Shown: positions 30,694 through 38,620, numbered from the stretch's first letter. The stretch: 64,000 nucleotides of DNA from an uncultured Christensenella sp. (GCA_910578565.1 CAJTQF010000001.1:434001-498000); one strand, 5' to 3'. Notes: a model not told the origin generated them from the letters alone. Numbers and translations are program-made.

Positions 30694-33010
30694 ATTCTTC
30701 TAATATTTTAACTTCGCCGCTTACGCCGTCAAGCGAAACAAGCGCGCCATCGGGTATAAGCTCCGTAGCATTTTTAAGATTGACGACGGCGGGAAGATTG
30801 AGTTCTCTCGCGACCACAAAACTGTGCGAAAGCATACTCCCGTGTTCAACTATAAGTCCGCTTGCAGAAGGGAAAAGGCTAATCCAGCCCGGGTCAGTAC
30901 GCTTTGTCAAAATAATATTTCCGGCGGTGAGTTTGTTTGCAGGGGACTGCATAAGCGAAACTCTCGCCGTTATGTTGCCGCAGCCGCTCGGTGTGCCGCG
31001 TAAGCCGTCGCCGGAGCGTTCGTTTTTTACGGGTAGCGGCGTGCCGTTGAAGAAAACAACTCTGTCGTATGTCGGCTTTTCAAGCCATATTTTTTCTTCG
31101 GCTTTTCTATTTTCTACCAGCTCCTTAAAATTATCCATACCCGATAAAACTTCATTTTTTGTAAGATAAAATATATCCCGTTGATTTTCCAGCTTGCCGT
31201 CTTTGCGGTAATTTTCGCCGAAATTTAAGAATATGTTTCTTACTACCGAATATAGGTAAGTCCTGTAAAGGCGCAGGCGTTCACGCATACGCATATATTT
31301 TTTTGCTTTTTCAGATAAGCCTTTTAATTTTTTCGGAACGGCGACGTTTTCGTATTCGGGCACCTTAAATTCCGTATTCAGATTTGATTTTATCAGGGAA
31401 TACAGAAGGGTTTCGTCTTCTATCATAGTTACGGTTTCGAGTTTTAGCTCGTCCATAACTCTTGCGCCGAAAGTAAGGATGTATTCTTTCAGCAATGTTG
31501 AAATCGAAGAGCTTTCGTGATATTTTTTATGAAGCTCTTGTTCGTCCAAAGCCAAAAAATCGCTATATACATTTTTATCAGCTTTAATTTTGTTTACTAT
31601 TTCTACAAGTTTGTTTGCGCTTTCCGCGCTTTTTACGTTGCCCTGGCTTGAAATAAATTTGTTGAGTTCTTCGACGGAAATATTTAATTTTTTAGCTTTT
31701 TCTTTTAACTTGCCAAAATAGTACATTACAGCAAGGTCGTTTATAATGGGAATAACAAATCCGTCCGTTATGTCGCTTTCTATTTTATTTACAAGTTCGA
31801 TAAGCTGTTTGTTTGTTGCGTTCAGTTTTTTGCCGTAGTATGGCATAACTATGCGATTGAATTTCTGTTCGAAACTGTCAGCAAGATTGTCTATATTTTT
31901 AAGGTTTTTGGTAAACTCCGCAAAGACTTTAATGACGTCAAAAAAGTTCATTTTAACTTTTTTGAAATCGTCCGTCTTGCTGTTTACTCCAATCATATTT
32001 TCAAAATATGAAGCTGATTTTTTAAACGGCAGAACGCTTACGCCGTAATACCAGCTGTTCATATTGTAGTAAATTTTACCTTCGTACAGGTAAAGCATTT
32101 CGGAAACGGCGGGCAACAGTGCGTTATAAATCTTTTTGCGTATTTTGCCTTTTTTCATAGTTGCAAGGTAAACGTCGCGGTATACGTCTTTTGCGAATGA
32201 AAAAGTGAGGGGAGAAGTCACGCCGAAAAACGATTCGACAATGTTTGAATTGTCGATTAAAAGATTGCGTGTATGCGGGTTTATATTATCGTAAGTCGTT
32301 ATTGCACGCGCCTGTAAAAAGTAAACTTTTCCGCGACTGTAAGCAAATTCGATATCCTGAAACGCGTTTGTTTTTGCCGCTATTTCTTTTGAAAATATTA
32401 TTAATTTACGGAGCGGCGCTTTGCCTAAAATGTCGTTGCCGTCAATTCTTACCGAATCGTTATTGACGATATACGTGGTTCCGCTTTCGGTTCCGTCTAC
32501 AATTTTATCGCCCAGCCCGCAGGTTACGCTTATAACAGTTTCATCGGGGTTGTCTGTAACGGGGTTAATTGTATTTATAACGCCTGCAAATTCGGCGTCA
32601 ACCATTTCCTGTATTACAACTGCAATTTTTATCCCTTCGGGCGAAAGTCCGCGGGTTTTGCGGTAATCCTTTGCCATGTCGGTAAACGCGCTGTCGTAGA
32701 CTTTGTATATGTACTTTATAACGTACTTTTTTGGAATGTTCAAAAATGAATCGTGTACGCCCGCAAAACTGCCTGCCGCAGAATCTTCGTCAACAGCGGA
32801 AGAACGTACGGCATAAAGTTTTTTATCTGAAAGCAGTTTGTTTATTTCGGCGTTCAGTTGTTCTTTCAGAGAAGGGTCTGTTTTTGCGTTTTCAAAATAG
32901 CTCGCAGGGCATACGTAAAGGGGCGGTGTGTCTTTAATATTTAAGGCAAGCAGGTTGTAAGCCTTGCCGCCTATTTCGTTTATGCTTTGTAAGCTGTTAA
33001 CTAAAATCAT
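30692..33010 (-). CDS. PEP-synthase-like phosphotransferase (rifampicin phosphotransferase-type architecture)
   Basis: 772 residues. The N-terminal ATP-grasp (PPDK N) shows GGKAYNLLAL, YAVRSSAVDEDSAAGSFAGVHDSFLN and VVIQEMVDAEFAGVINTINP; a middle domain of about 400 residues follows; the C-terminal swivel domain has EHGSMLSHSFVVARELNLPAVV with the phosphohistidine. There is no PEP/pyruvate TIM barrel, so it is not a true PEP synthase. The order ATP-grasp, helical, His domain matches rifampicin phosphotransferases and similar enzymes that modify small molecules with ATP. The substrate is unknown. No good Shine-Dalgarno or promoter was found. Confidence 0.82.
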   Translation of the reverse strand: MILVNSLQSINEIGGKAYNLLALNIKDTPPLYVCPASYFENAKTDPSLKEQLNAEINKLLSDKKLYAVRSSAVDEDSAAGSFAGVHDSFLNIPKKYVIKYIYKVYDSAFTDMAKDYRKTRGLSPEGIKIAVVIQEMVDAEFAGVINTINPVTDNPDETVISVTCGLGDKIVDGTESGTTYIVNNDSVRIDGNDILGKAPLRKLIIFSKEIAAKTNAFQDIEFAYSRGKVYFLQARAITTYDNINPHTRNLLIDNSNIVESFFGVTSPLTFSFAKDVYRDVYLATMKKGKIRKKIYNALLPAVSEMLYLYEGKIYYNMNSWYYGVSVLPFKKSASYFENMIGVNSKTDDFKKVKMNFFDVIKVFAEFTKNLKNIDNLADSFEQKFNRIVMPYYGKKLNATNKQLIELVNKIESDITDGFVIPIINDLAVMYYFGKLKEKAKKLNISVEELNKFISSQGNVKSAESANKLVEIVNKIKADKNVYSDFLALDEQELHKKYHESSSISTLLKEYILTFGARVMDELKLETVTMIEDETLLYSLIKSNLNTEFKVPEYENVAVPKKLKGLSEKAKKYMRMRERLRLYRTYLYSVVRNIFLNFGENYRKDGKLENQRDIFYLTKNEVLSGMDNFKELVENRKAEEKIWLEKPTYDRVVFFNGTPLPVKNERSGDGLRGTPSGCGNITARVSLMQSPANKLTAGNIILTKRTDPGWISLFPSASGLIVEHGSMLSHSFVVARELNLPAVVNLKNATELIPDGALVSLDGVSGEVKILEE

Positions 33011-33064
33011 ATCAATTTGTCCGTCAATTAATTCCTATTTGGGTAATGTCGCTTTATTAATAAG

Positions 33065-33093
33065 TAAAAAGGCGGTGCAAATAATTGCGCCAC
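33065..33093 (-). terminator. Intrinsic terminator of the PH-domain gene
   Basis: On the minus strand GGTGGCGCAA/TTGCACCGCC (one G-U, one mismatch) with TTAT loop, followed by five T. Confidence 0.8.
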
Positions 33094-33094
33094 C

Positions 33095-33586
33095 TCATTT
33101 TTTCTTTTTATCGTCATCGTTTTTGTTTTCAGGTTCTTTCGATTTTATTGAAAATTCTATATTTTTGTTTGCCTTGCACAGTGCGTCGGTAAAGTCGTCG
33201 TACCATTCTTCCTTGACAACGATAACCACAAAATTATTGTTTTTAAAATACACGGTAAGTTTGTTTGTATTGCGGTCAAGCAAAATAGTGTCTATTGTGG
33301 AAATATCGTATTTGCTTTTAATAATTCCGAAACTGGTTTTAAGCGTGTTGCCGTCAACGGAATAATAAGACGAAACAATAAGGCTTATCAAAATTACCAA
33401 CAGTACCGCAGGAACCAAAAACATAAGCGTGTATTGTATTATAGGATAAACGGGGTTTGCGGCAGATGCGACGTCGCCGGTAATGATGGCAAAAATATTT
33501 ATCCCGAAACCCGCAAAGCACAGCGCTATCCCGACATAGATTAAAGTTTTTGTAAGTTTTGAAAATTTGTATTTGAACACCTTCAT
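33095..33586 (-). CDS. Membrane protein with bacterial PH-like domain
   Basis: 163 residues. Two membrane helices (about 13-36 and 48-70) precede a C-terminal PH-like beta domain (YYSVDGNTLKTSFGIIKSKYDISTIDTILLDRN, about 73-145), ending in an acidic/basic tail (KNDDDKKKK). The layout matches small bacterial PH (bPH) membrane proteins of unknown role. ATG lies 6 nt after a TATAAT box with no Shine-Dalgarno, so a leaderless mRNA is predicted. Confidence 0.75.
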   Translation of the reverse strand: MKVFKYKFSKLTKTLIYVGIALCFAGFGINIFAIITGDVASAANPVYPIIQYTLMFLVPAVLLVILISLIVSSYYSVDGNTLKTSFGIIKSKYDISTIDTILLDRNTNKLTVYFKNNNFVVIVVKEEWYDDFTDALCKANKNIEFSIKSKEPENKNDDDKKKK

Positions 33587-33592
33587 AACTTT

Positions 33593-33621
33593 ATTATACT
33601 TTCGCGTGCTTTAAAAATCAA
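33593..33621 (-). promoter_or_regulatory. Sigma-A promoter of the PH-domain gene
   Basis: On the minus strand TTGATT, 17-nt spacer, consensus TATAAT, then AAAGTT and ATG: a 6-nt gap, so leaderless. Confidence 0.83.
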
Positions 33622-33640
33622 GAGAATTGATAAAAAAGTT

Positions 33641-33673
33641 AATTAAAAGACCGACTTAAAGTTAAAGCCGGTC
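33641..33673 (-). terminator. Terminator of the charged lipoprotein gene
   Basis: On the minus strand GACCGGC/GTCGGTC (one mismatch) with an 11-nt loop, followed by TTTTAATT. Confidence 0.65.
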
Positions 33674-33680
33674 ATGTTTT

Positions 33681-34088
33681 TTATTTTCTCGGTTTCAGTG
33701 GCGCAGGCATAGGCGCAGGGTCGGGGTTGTTCTTGTGCGGACGCTTTTTGTGCGGGCGTATGGGTTCAATGTTTTCGGGTATGGGGTCTTCGTTTCCGTT
33801 GTTATCGCCGTCATTTTCGCTCTCTCTGAATTTGTCGTGCGGAATGCGCGGTCTGTGCGGTCTGAACTTAAATTCAGGTATGCTGTCCTGCAAGTTTCTG
33901 TTTTCGCAATCCCCGTCTTTGCAGTTTTTGTCTTCTTCGGGATTTTCGTCTTCGCCGCCCTGTTGCTTTATCCGGTAGTTGCGTTCGCGTTCCTTTTCGG
34001 GATTGTCCTGATTGACGTTACAGCCAACCGCAAAGCAAGCCGTAACTGCCGCCAATGCCGATGTTATTAAAAACAGTATCTTTTTCAT
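33681..34088 (-). CDS. Small charged, Pro-rich lipoprotein
   Basis: 135 residues. A typical lipoprotein signal peptide MKKILFLITSALAAVTACFAVGC (given here in parts: basic start, hydrophobic core, lipobox FAVGC) gives Cys23 at the mature end. The rest is low-complexity: Glu/Asp/Asn-rich (GGEDENPEEDKNCKDGDCEN), then Pro/Lys/His-rich repeats (RPHRPRIPHDK, RPHKKRPHKNNP). No domain is recognised; it looks like a flexible, wall-spanning surface protein. ATG 34088 is chosen over 34124 because of the signal peptide and a -10 box 6 nt upstream. Confidence 0.75.
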   Translation of the reverse strand: MKKILFLITSALAAVTACFAVGCNVNQDNPEKERERNYRIKQQGGEDENPEEDKNCKDGDCENRNLQDSIPEFKFRPHRPRIPHDKFRESENDGDNNGNEDPIPENIEPIRPHKKRPHKNNPDPAPMPAPLKPRK

Positions 34089-34094
34089 ATAAGC

Positions 34095-34124
34095 AGTATG
34101 GCGCAAGCGGAAAAATCTATGCAA
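34095..34124 (-). promoter_or_regulatory. Promoter of the charged lipoprotein gene
   Basis: On the minus strand TTGCAT, 18-nt spacer, CATACT, then 6 nt and ATG. It is back to back with the plus-strand promoter at 34129-34157. Confidence 0.6.
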
Positions 34125-34128
34125 ACGC

Positions 34129-34157
34129 TTGTCAATTTTTAACCCTTATGATAAAAT
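34129..34157 (+). promoter_or_regulatory. Sigma-A promoter of the TM1266-like gene
   Basis: TTGTCA, 17-nt spacer, TAAAAT (34152-34157). A leader of about 40 nt with AAAGGGG follows. Confidence 0.78.
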
Positions 34158-34204
34158 AAAAACCGCTTAGCGTAAAGGTAAAGCCTGAGCGCAAAGGGGA
34201 ATTT

Positions 34205-34453
34205 ATGTCTGAAAAAAGACTTGCCGTATTGAGTATCATAGTTGAAGACAGAGGCGCAAGCGCTGAAATCAATTCGCTGTTATCGGAATACGGCGATTAT
34301 ATTTTAGGCAGAATGGGAGTGCCTTATAAAGAGAAAAAAGTTTCCGTTATGAGCGTTATCGTAGACGCACCTACGGAAATTATAAACACTCTTACGGGCA
34401 AAATAGGAATGCTTGCCGGAGTTACGGCAAAGACTCTTATGTCGAAAGTTTAA
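34205..34453 (+). CDS. TM1266-family putative regulator of iron-only hydrogenase system
   Basis: 82 residues with an ACT/NikR-C-like fold. RLAVLSIIVEDRGASAEINSLLSEYGDYILGRMGVPYKEKKVSVMSVIVDAP (positions 5-56) fits the TM1266 family closely, including the GDYILGRMG core. The family is usually encoded with the HydEFG maturases of [FeFe]-hydrogenase and is thought to be regulatory. No hydrogenase gene lies in this window, so here it is separated from its usual partners. AAAGGGG precedes ATG. Confidence 0.88.
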   Translation: MSEKRLAVLSIIVEDRGASAEINSLLSEYGDYILGRMGVPYKEKKVSVMSVIVDAPTEIINTLTGKIGMLAGVTAKTLMSKV

Positions 34454-34504
34454 CAAATATTTTTTGAAGTAAAAGGCAATAACCTGATACCGAAAGGAGT
34501 TAAT

Positions 34505-35515
34505 ATGAAAAAGTTTTTTACCGTGCTTTTAAGCGCAAGCCTTGCCGCGTTTACGGCGGTCGGGTTTTCTGCTTGCGGTAACGAAAGTGATGAAGCTGTT
34601 AACCTTGTTGCTATTACGGCGGCGCAGGTGGGCGTTACCGATGATATCGATTATTACGTAGTCGCAGAACCTGCGGCAAGCACAAAAGCAAAAGTTGTTC
34701 CGTCGCTCAATTTTGCCGGGGATTTACAGCAATTGTACGGCGGACAAAACGGTTATCCGCAAGCCGTAATTGTCGCAAAAAATAATTTGCTTGAATACGG
34801 ATTTGTCGGAGATTTTCTGGAAGCGGTTGCCGAAAATAAGCAATGGATTTTGAACGACGGTACATCAATACAAACCCTAACCGACGCAGTTCAGTCGCAT
34901 CTGACCGACGGTATGAGCCCGACGTTTTCTGCGGCAAATCTTACAAAAGATGTCATATCTAACTGCAGCATTAATTTAACTTACGCATATAACGACAAGC
35001 AAGAAATAAACGATTTCATAGAAAAAGTCAATTCCGTAAGCGAAGTATCGTTCGGGAGGGCGGCTGACGGTTTTTTTTATAACGGCGGTTATCCCAACGT
35101 TGAATTTTTAGGTAAAGTTTCTGTATATGCGCCCGACGGCGCGCCCGCGCTGGGGCTTGCAAATCTTTTGGCAGGCGAAAAAAGTTTTGAAAATGTGACG
35201 GTTGATTACAATATTGTCGAACCGTCATTGATACAGACTTACGTTACCGGCGAAAATTCCAAAGCCGATATTTGCGTTTTGCCTGTAAATATTGCCGTCA
35301 AACTTTTGGGCAACGGTGCAAAGTATAAACTTGTCGGCACGCTCACGCACGGCAATTTGTTTCTGCTTTCTAAAGGCGGAGATAAAATAACCCCTGACAA
35401 TATAGCCGGGTTAAAGGGCAAAAAAGTAGGCGTGGTAAATCTGGCGGCTGTTCCCGGGCTTACTTTTAAAGTTATTTTAAAAGACAGCGGTTTGGACTTT
35501 GTTGAACTCGTATAA
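34505..35515 (+). CDS. NitT/TauT-type ABC substrate-binding lipoprotein, apparently circularly permuted
   Basis: 336 residues with a signal peptide and lipobox FSAC (Cys24). Residues 28-194 look like the second lobe and C-terminal helices of this SBP family (DYYVVAEPAAST, FAGDLQQLYGGQNGYPQAV, FFYNG, which normally ends such proteins). Residues 203-335 look like the first lobe (VSVYAPDGAPALGLANLL, YVTGENSKADICVLPVN, THGNLFLLSK, GKKVGVVNLAAVPGLTFKVIL), which normally comes first. So lobe order is reversed and joined through GGYPNVEFLG. It binds an unknown small ligand outside the cell. The permease gene starts at its stop (TAATG). Confidence 0.85.
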   Translation: MKKFFTVLLSASLAAFTAVGFSACGNESDEAVNLVAITAAQVGVTDDIDYYVVAEPAASTKAKVVPSLNFAGDLQQLYGGQNGYPQAVIVAKNNLLEYGFVGDFLEAVAENKQWILNDGTSIQTLTDAVQSHLTDGMSPTFSAANLTKDVISNCSINLTYAYNDKQEINDFIEKVNSVSEVSFGRAADGFFYNGGYPNVEFLGKVSVYAPDGAPALGLANLLAGEKSFENVTVDYNIVEPSLIQTYVTGENSKADICVLPVNIAVKLLGNGAKYKLVGTLTHGNLFLLSKGGDKITPDNIAGLKGKKVGVVNLAAVPGLTFKVILKDSGLDFVELV

Positions 35516-36300
35516 TGGTTAAGCGGTTCTTTATCAAAAGAAAACTTAATATCATTTGTGCTTTCGCCGCCGTTGTTCTGATGCTGCTTGTCTGGCTGAT
35601 TGCCTATTACAGTGTGAAAAACGATTATATAATTCCGTCTTTGGGTGAAACGTTTAAAAGTTTTTTCACCTGTCTCGGACAAAAAACTTTTTGGGCGGCT
35701 TTCGGGTTTACCGTTTTACGGACTGCGGAAAGTTTTGTAATTTCGTTTATTCTTGCGCTCCTGTGCGCCGCGCTTTCTGCGTGCAGTAAAATTTTTGCGG
35801 CGGTGTTAAAGCCGTTTATGGTATTATTGCGCACGTTGCCCACTTTGGCGGTAATACTGTTGCTTCTTATCTGGACTACGCCTAAAATCGCGCCCGTCAT
35901 AGTTACGGTGCTTGTTCTGTTTCCTATGATTTATTCGCAAATGATTGCGGCAATAGACGGTATTGACTGCGGATTAAAAGAAATGGCGGATGTTTATCGA
36001 ATAGGTAAAAGAGACAGGCTGTTCAAAATATATCTTCCGTCGGCTTCGCCGAACGTGCTTGCCCAAACGGGGGCAAATATTTCACTCGGGCTGAAAATTA
36101 TGATTTCCGCCGAAGTGCTTGCAAGCACTTACCAAAGTCTGGGAAATCTTATGCAGACGGCAAGACTGTACCTTGATACGCCCAGACTTGCCGCGCTTAC
36201 CGCTGTTTCCGTAATTATCGGATTTATTGCCGATATCGCCTTTTCACAACTTGCAAGGATAAGTTACAAGTGGAACAGAAAGGAGAGCGCGTATGATTGA
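35515..36300 (+). CDS. ABC transporter permease, NitT/TauT type
   Basis: 261 residues, about six membrane helices. The N-terminal helix is followed by IPSLGETFKSFF, and the cytoplasmic EAA loop reads MADVYRIGKRDRLFKIYLPSASPNVLAQTGANISLGLK. It forms the channel of an importer for nitrate/sulfonate/pyrimidine-type ligands; which one is not clear. Coupled by overlap to both neighbours. Confidence 0.92.
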   Translation: MVKRFFIKRKLNIICAFAAVVLMLLVWLIAYYSVKNDYIIPSLGETFKSFFTCLGQKTFWAAFGFTVLRTAESFVISFILALLCAALSACSKIFAAVLKPFMVLLRTLPTLAVILLLLIWTTPKIAPVIVTVLVLFPMIYSQMIAAIDGIDCGLKEMADVYRIGKRDRLFKIYLPSASPNVLAQTGANISLGLKIMISAEVLASTYQSLGNLMQTARLYLDTPRLAALTAVSVIIGFIADIAFSQLARISYKWNRKESAYD

Positions 36301-36955
36301 AATTAAAGATTTATGTAAAAGTTATGGCGAAAACGAAGTTTATAAAAATTTCAATCTGAATTTGGAAGAAGGTAAAATAACCTGCATTCTGGGTGAAAGC
36401 GGCAGCGGGAAGACAACTCTTCTGAATGTTATTGCAGGACTTACAAAGTTTAGCGGCGGCGTTACAAATGTCAGATGCTCATATATATTCCAGACGCCGC
36501 GCATTGTTCCCAATTTGACCGTTTACGGCAATCTTGCGCTTATTTGCAAAGACGGAGCAAGGATAGAAGATATGTTAAAGCGGTTGCGGCTTTCTGATAA
36601 ACGCGACAGTTATCCCGTTAAACTTTCGGGCGGTCAGGCGCAAAGAGTGGCGATAGCGCGCGCGTTTTTGTATGACGGCGACGTGATTCTTATGGACGAG
36701 CCGTTTTCGTCCCTTGATTTAAAACTTAAAGCGGAATTGACGGAGCTTTTTCTCGGTCTTTGGCGCAGCGACGGAAGAACTGCGGTTTTCGTTACGCACG
36801 ACGTTGACGAAGCGGTTGCCGTGGCTCACAGGTTTTTGGTTATAAACGGCGGTAAAATTGTTTACGATAAAACTCCGTTGGGTGTTCCGTCGAGAAATTT
36901 TGAAGAAAGTGAACTTATTCGGAGAGAACTTATCTCCGCATTGATAAATAATTAA
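36293..36955 (+). CDS. ABC transporter ATP-binding protein, NitT/TauT type
   Basis: 220 residues. Walker A GESGSGKTT (about 34-42), Q-loop IFQTPRIVPN, signature LSGGQAQRVAIARAF, Walker B VILMDEPFSSLD and switch VFVTHDVDEAV are all intact. It powers the importer formed with the preceding permease and lipoprotein. The start overlaps the permease by 8 nt with GAAAGGAG upstream. Confidence 0.94.
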   Translation: MIEIKDLCKSYGENEVYKNFNLNLEEGKITCILGESGSGKTTLLNVIAGLTKFSGGVTNVRCSYIFQTPRIVPNLTVYGNLALICKDGARIEDMLKRLRLSDKRDSYPVKLSGGQAQRVAIARAFLYDGDVILMDEPFSSLDLKLKAELTELFLGLWRSDGRTAVFVTHDVDEAVAVAHRFLVINGGKIVYDKTPLGVPSRNFEESELIRRELISALINN

Positions 36956-36972
36956 AAATAAAAGGAGTTATT

Positions 36973-37518
36973 ATGAAAAAGTTTTTTAAGGAATTTAAAG
37001 TATTCATTTCACGCGGCAACGTGCTCGATATGGCTGTCGGCATTATTATCGGCGGCGCATTTACCGCAATCATCACGGCGCTGACAAACCAGATTTTGCA
37101 GCCGCTTATAAATTGGTTGCTTGCGGGTACCGGCGCGGGGCTGGAAGCTGCCGTAACCGTGCTTAAACCGAGTTACGACGAAGTTACGGGCGCATTGGAT
37201 CTGGCAAAGTCGATTTATATAAACTGGGGCGCGTTTATTACCGCAATCATAAACTTCATTCTTGTCGCGTTTGTTCTTTTCTGCATAGTAAAATTAATAA
37301 ACACCGTGCGCGACGGCAGTAAAAAAGTAGTGGAAAAGCAGAAAAAATCAATTGAAAAGAAATTGAAGAAAGGCGAAATTACCGTTGAAGAAGCAGCGGC
37401 AGAAACCGAAAAGCTCGCACAGGAGCCTGCTGCGCCCGTTGAAACGACGGACGACCTGCTGAGAGAAATACGCGACCTTTTAAAGGCAAGTAAGGAGAAC
37501 GGTAGAGAGCACGAATAA
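36973..37518 (+). CDS. mscL: Large-conductance mechanosensitive channel MscL
   Basis: 181 residues. The N-terminus FFKEFKVFISRGNVLDMAVGIIIGGAFTAIITAL (helix S1 and TM1) is typical; TM2 is about 85-108. The periplasmic loop is somewhat long and the cytoplasmic C-terminus is extended by about 40 residues (usual length about 130-150) with a charged coiled coil (KKVVEKQKKSIEKKLKKGE) and a second helix (DDLLREIRDLLKASKE). MscL opens under membrane tension in osmotic downshock. AAAGGAG precedes ATG. Confidence 0.94.
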   Translation: MKKFFKEFKVFISRGNVLDMAVGIIIGGAFTAIITALTNQILQPLINWLLAGTGAGLEAAVTVLKPSYDEVTGALDLAKSIYINWGAFITAIINFILVAFVLFCIVKLINTVRDGSKKVVEKQKKSIEKKLKKGEITVEEAAAETEKLAQEPAAPVETTDDLLREIRDLLKASKENGREHE

Positions 37519-37524
37519 AATGTT

Positions 37525-37557
37525 AAAATCTCACTTAATATGTGAGATTTCATTTTT
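37525..37557 (+). terminator. Intrinsic terminator of mscL
   Basis: A 9-bp stem AAATCTCAC/GTGAGATTT followed by CATTTTT. From 37558 to 37704 nothing beyond an isolated TATAAT (37671) was seen. Confidence 0.8.
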
Positions 37558-37704
37558 GTAAAATTGATTTTGTGTTTGTCAAGTATTTGAAAAGGACAAA
37601 AGTAAAATATTTACTTTTAAATTTTGAAAAATTTGCGTGTAAACATTTTTCTTTTCACTATATGTTGTGGTATAATCTTACCGTAAGTGACAGATATTGT
37701 GGTT

Positions 37705-38007
37705 TTACGCAACAAAGAATGTAAAACCGGACCTGAATGCGACAATGCAAAAGTAAACGTTTAGAACCGCAATTACAGGCAGCAGTATCATAAGTAGCAG
37801 ATTTTTGAGTCTGTACCGCATAATGAACATACTTACGTAAATCGCTATTGCTCCGCCCAATATTGCGGTAAGGATAAGTTTTCCGTCGCCGCTTGTAACT
37901 TTTGAATCGTTATCGCCGAACTCTTCGCGTTGCGCCCTTAAAAGCATAACCGCGTAAAAGTTTACTGCGAGTATATATACGATAAAAATAATGTAAAGTA
38001 GCAGCAT
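37705..38007 (-). CDS. DUF1294 family membrane protein
   Basis: 100 residues. Two to three hydrophobic helices; LILTAILGGAIAIYVSMFIMRYRLKN resembles the DUF1294 core (normally LGGSLGALLGMLLFRHKTRK). Function unknown. A longer frame exists to 38190, but it runs into purE; ATG 38007 fits the family start and has CATACT exactly 6 nt upstream. No Shine-Dalgarno. It is divergent from purE, with a hairpin-forming inverted repeat (CTTC-AAAA-GAAG core) between the two. Confidence 0.7.
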   Translation of the reverse strand: MLLLYIIFIVYILAVNFYAVMLLRAQREEFGDNDSKVTSGDGKLILTAILGGAIAIYVSMFIMRYRLKNLLLMILLPVIAVLNVYFCIVAFRSGFTFFVA

Positions 38008-38052
38008 ATTAAAAGTATGCTTCAAAAGAAGTACTTTAATTCGGAGAAGTAA

Positions 38053-38550
38053 ATGTCCAAAATAGCCGTAATTATGGGAAGTAAGTCTGATTACAACGTA
38101 GTAAAGCCCGCCGTGGACGTAATTAAAAATTTCGGCGTGGAAACGGAAGTCAGGGTCATTTCCGCGCACAGAACGCCGGAAGAAGCGCACGAATTTTCAC
38201 AAAATGCAATAGCGCGCGGAGTCGAAGTCATAATATGCGCGGCAGGTAAAGCGGCGCATCTCGGCGGGGTTATCGCGGCAAACACTACGTTGCCCGTAAT
38301 CGGTTTGCCTGTAAAAACGGATATGATGGGCGGGCTTGACAGTTTGCTTTCGATTGTCCAGATGCCTTCTGGTATACCGGTTGCTACGGTAGGGGTGAAC
38401 GGCGGTGAAAACGCGGGGCTTCTGGCTTTGCAGATACTGGGAATAAAGTATCCTCAAATCGCAAAAAAACTCAGCGAATATAAATCGGCAATGAGAAATA
38501 AGATTAACGCCGACGATATTGCTCTGCAATCCGAGTTAGAGCAAAAGTAA
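38053..38550 (+). CDS. purE: N5-carboxyaminoimidazole ribonucleotide mutase PurE
   Basis: 165 residues. IMGSKSDYNVVKPA, ISAHRTPEEAHEF and AGKAAHLGGVIAANTTLPVIGLP are the PurE active-site blocks. It produces CAIR in IMP synthesis. No purK is in this operon, so it either works with a purK elsewhere or uses AIR and CO2 directly. CGGAGAAG precedes ATG. It is first in the purine operon; no purine riboswitch or PurR box was seen in the 45-nt gap, and no strong promoter was found. Confidence 0.96.
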   Translation: MSKIAVIMGSKSDYNVVKPAVDVIKNFGVETEVRVISAHRTPEEAHEFSQNAIARGVEVIICAAGKAAHLGGVIAANTTLPVIGLPVKTDMMGGLDSLLSIVQMPSGIPVATVGVNGGENAGLLALQILGIKYPQIAKKLSEYKSAMRNKINADDIALQSELEQK

Positions 38551-38553
38551 ACC

Positions 38554-38578
38554 ATACCCGCGTTTTATTCGCGGGTAT
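38554..38578 (+). other. Hairpin between purE and purC
   Basis: A perfect 9-bp stem ATACCCGCG/CGCGGGTAT with 7-nt loop. The T-run is only TTT, so it may act as a weak terminator or a processing/stability element inside the operon. Confidence 0.6.
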
Positions 38579-38620
38579 TTCAGTTGTTGAAAATAAAAGT
38601 TTTTATATAAGGAGTCATTT

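Noticed and set aside
37671..37676. Isolated TATAAT downstream of mscL
   Set aside because: No good -35 box and no plus-strand gene follows; it would only read antisense into DUF1294.
37960..38052. Purine riboswitch or PurR box, and a TTTACT/TAAAAA promoter before purE
   Set aside because: No conserved purine aptamer loops were found in the short gap, and the hexamers have poor spacing, so neither was annotated.
38008..38190. Upstream extension of the DUF1294 ORF on the minus strand
   Set aside because: It runs antisense into purE and does not resemble the family; the start at 38007 fits better.
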